From an uncultured Eubacterium sp. (GTDB taxonomy: Bacteria > Bacillota > Clostridia > Lachnospirales > CAG-274), in NCBI GenBank assembly GCA_900545305.1, contig UQYD01000016.1:1-41255 (forward strand): 41,255 bases of DNA, read 5' to 3'. Position numbers and translations under genes: made by a program. A model generated the notes under the pieces. The model made no database searches and was not told the origin of the DNA. It worked only from the letters and a program-made list of their open reading frames with translations. Positions within the stretch are counted from its first letter, which is position 1; every line of letters begins with the position of its first letter. Of the stretch, positions 40,586 through 41,255 are shown one piece after another.

Positions 40586-40616
40586 AAATAAAGGGCTATA
40601 AAATGCCCTATTATTT
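40586..40616 (-). terminator. Terminator after the three-helix membrane protein gene
   Basis: AATAAAGGGC (40587-40596) pairs imperfectly with GCCCTATTATT (40605-40615), followed on the minus strand by TTTTTTAG, shortly after the stop at 40624. Confidence 0.7.
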
Positions 40617-40623
40617 TAAATAT

Positions 40624-41088
40624 TTAAATTAATTTTTCTATAAATGAAATTATTAAAAGTATAAATACAAATATAATTAATATCCACATAATTAATAAAG
40701 ATGAAGGGATTAACAATCTTTGCTTTTCACCATTTTCAATGTTTTCATACTTATCTTTAACATTAAAGTAAAAATATTTACCATGCATTCCTAAAAATAC
40801 AGGAGTAAGTAAACAAAGTATAAGACCTATTGGTGGTGACCATACTAGTGCTCCAACTAATATTATTGCTGTTAATAATACAATAAGTACCTTTTTATAA
40901 ACCATCCAATTTATTCCTAAAACAATCAACGACCATAAATATTTTCCACTATTCTTAAATATCATTCTATCTTTAGAACTTCTCATTTCATCAATTTTTT
41001 TTACATACTTTTCACTATTCTTTTGTGCATATTCATGTATATTATGTCTAGCTTTATTGGTATTATCTTCGTGATTGTTCCTGTTCAT
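40624..41088 (-). CDS. Membrane protein, DUF2628-like, unknown function
   Basis: The 154-residue protein has a charged N-terminus of about 48 residues with a possible coiled coil (NKARHNIHEYAQKNSEKYVKKIDEMRSSK), then about three membrane segments (roughly 52-62, 68-100 and 130-152) and a Lys-rich loop (VKDKYENIENGEKQR). KYLWSLIVLGINWMVYKK resembles the W-x-G-x-xW-xYRK motif of DUF2628 proteins, a weak match. GGGAGGGAAGAC precedes the ATG and a terminator follows. The N-terminal half probably faces the cytoplasm. Confidence 0.6.
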   Translation of the reverse strand: MNRNNHEDNTNKARHNIHEYAQKNSEKYVKKIDEMRSSKDRMIFKNSGKYLWSLIVLGINWMVYKKVLIVLLTAIILVGALVWSPPIGLILCLLTPVFLGMHGKYFYFNVKDKYENIENGEKQRLLIPSSLLIMWILIIFVFILLIISFIEKLI

Positions 41089-41255
41089 GTCTTCCCTCCC
41101 TAATCACTTTTAATATATAATATAATTTTTTTGTGTAAATAGTGCTTGTATTTAATATTTTTTACTTACATTAATCCGTTGTGCTAGTTAAATTTTACAA
41201 TAATAAAACTCCAACAAATATAGTACCCTAAGATTATCACCAATCTAAAGGAGGG

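Overview
The window looks like chromosomal DNA from a low-GC, anaerobic, Gram-positive Firmicute, most likely a Lachnospiraceae-type gut bacterium. The evidence is: a CIRCE-controlled hrcA-grpE-dnaK-dnaJ operon, a PASTA-domain Ser/Thr kinase with its phosphatase, strong AGGAGG ribosome binding sites, pyruvate formate-lyase, [FeFe]-hydrogenase maturases, and a secreted pectate lyase with a dockerin. A pectin specialist near Lachnospira (Eubacterium) eligens would fit; that is inference, not a sequence match. There are no IS elements, phage genes, tRNA or rRNA genes, or CRISPR arrays.

Layout. 1-1000: the end of an S51-type peptidase gene and the tmRNA gene. 1021-5930: heat-shock operon (minus strand) with promoter and CIRCE. 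6108-6263: a 51-residue membrane protein. 6319-13853: a minus-strand housekeeping run, rsmB-rlmN-phosphatase-PASTA kinase, a terminator, then rsgA-rpe-thiN. 14046-14777: plsC. 14819-19096: a FadR-type regulator divergent from a sugar-acid operon made of a 19-codon leader ORF, a GntP permease, a Crh-like HPr homologue and an IlvD/Edd dehydratase. 19197-22740: pyruvate formate-lyase locus. 23042-24622: flavodoxin, DUF3793 and DUF2325 genes, with three phased operator-like palindromes upstream. 24735-24872: a chain of small hairpins. 24938-28288: pectate lyase. 28543-31509: TM1266-family regulator, hydG, hydF. 31624-34133: two tandem secreted RCC1-repeat proteins. 34254-35517: fucO behind a Rex-type box. 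35694-38666: pdxT and pdxS divergent from a MocR-type regulator. 38844-40118: a membrane-domain/cytidylate-kinase-like fusion. 40173-41088: two small proteins of unknown role.

The most unusual system is the pyruvate formate-lyase locus. The catalytic core (682 residues) stops exactly where the C-terminal glycyl-radical domain should begin. That domain is encoded separately, two genes downstream, as a 79-residue protein with an intact RVSGYAV loop. Between them lies a 72-residue paralogue of the same domain that keeps the start of the fold but has lost the radical glycine. All three genes have their own start and stop codons, and the pfl activase gene follows after a terminator. This looks like a naturally split glycyl-radical enzyme with a radical-less partner subunit.

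Much of the rest serves fermentation and redox balance: PFL and activase, hydrogenase maturation, lactaldehyde reductase under a likely Rex site, and flavodoxin under a likely metal-responsive operator. Carbon input comes from pectin and sugar acids. The Crh-like protein (Gln in place of the phosphorylatable His, regulatory Ser kept) sits inside the sugar-acid operon and may tie it to catabolite control. A family of modular hairpin repeats recurs in several intergenic gaps.
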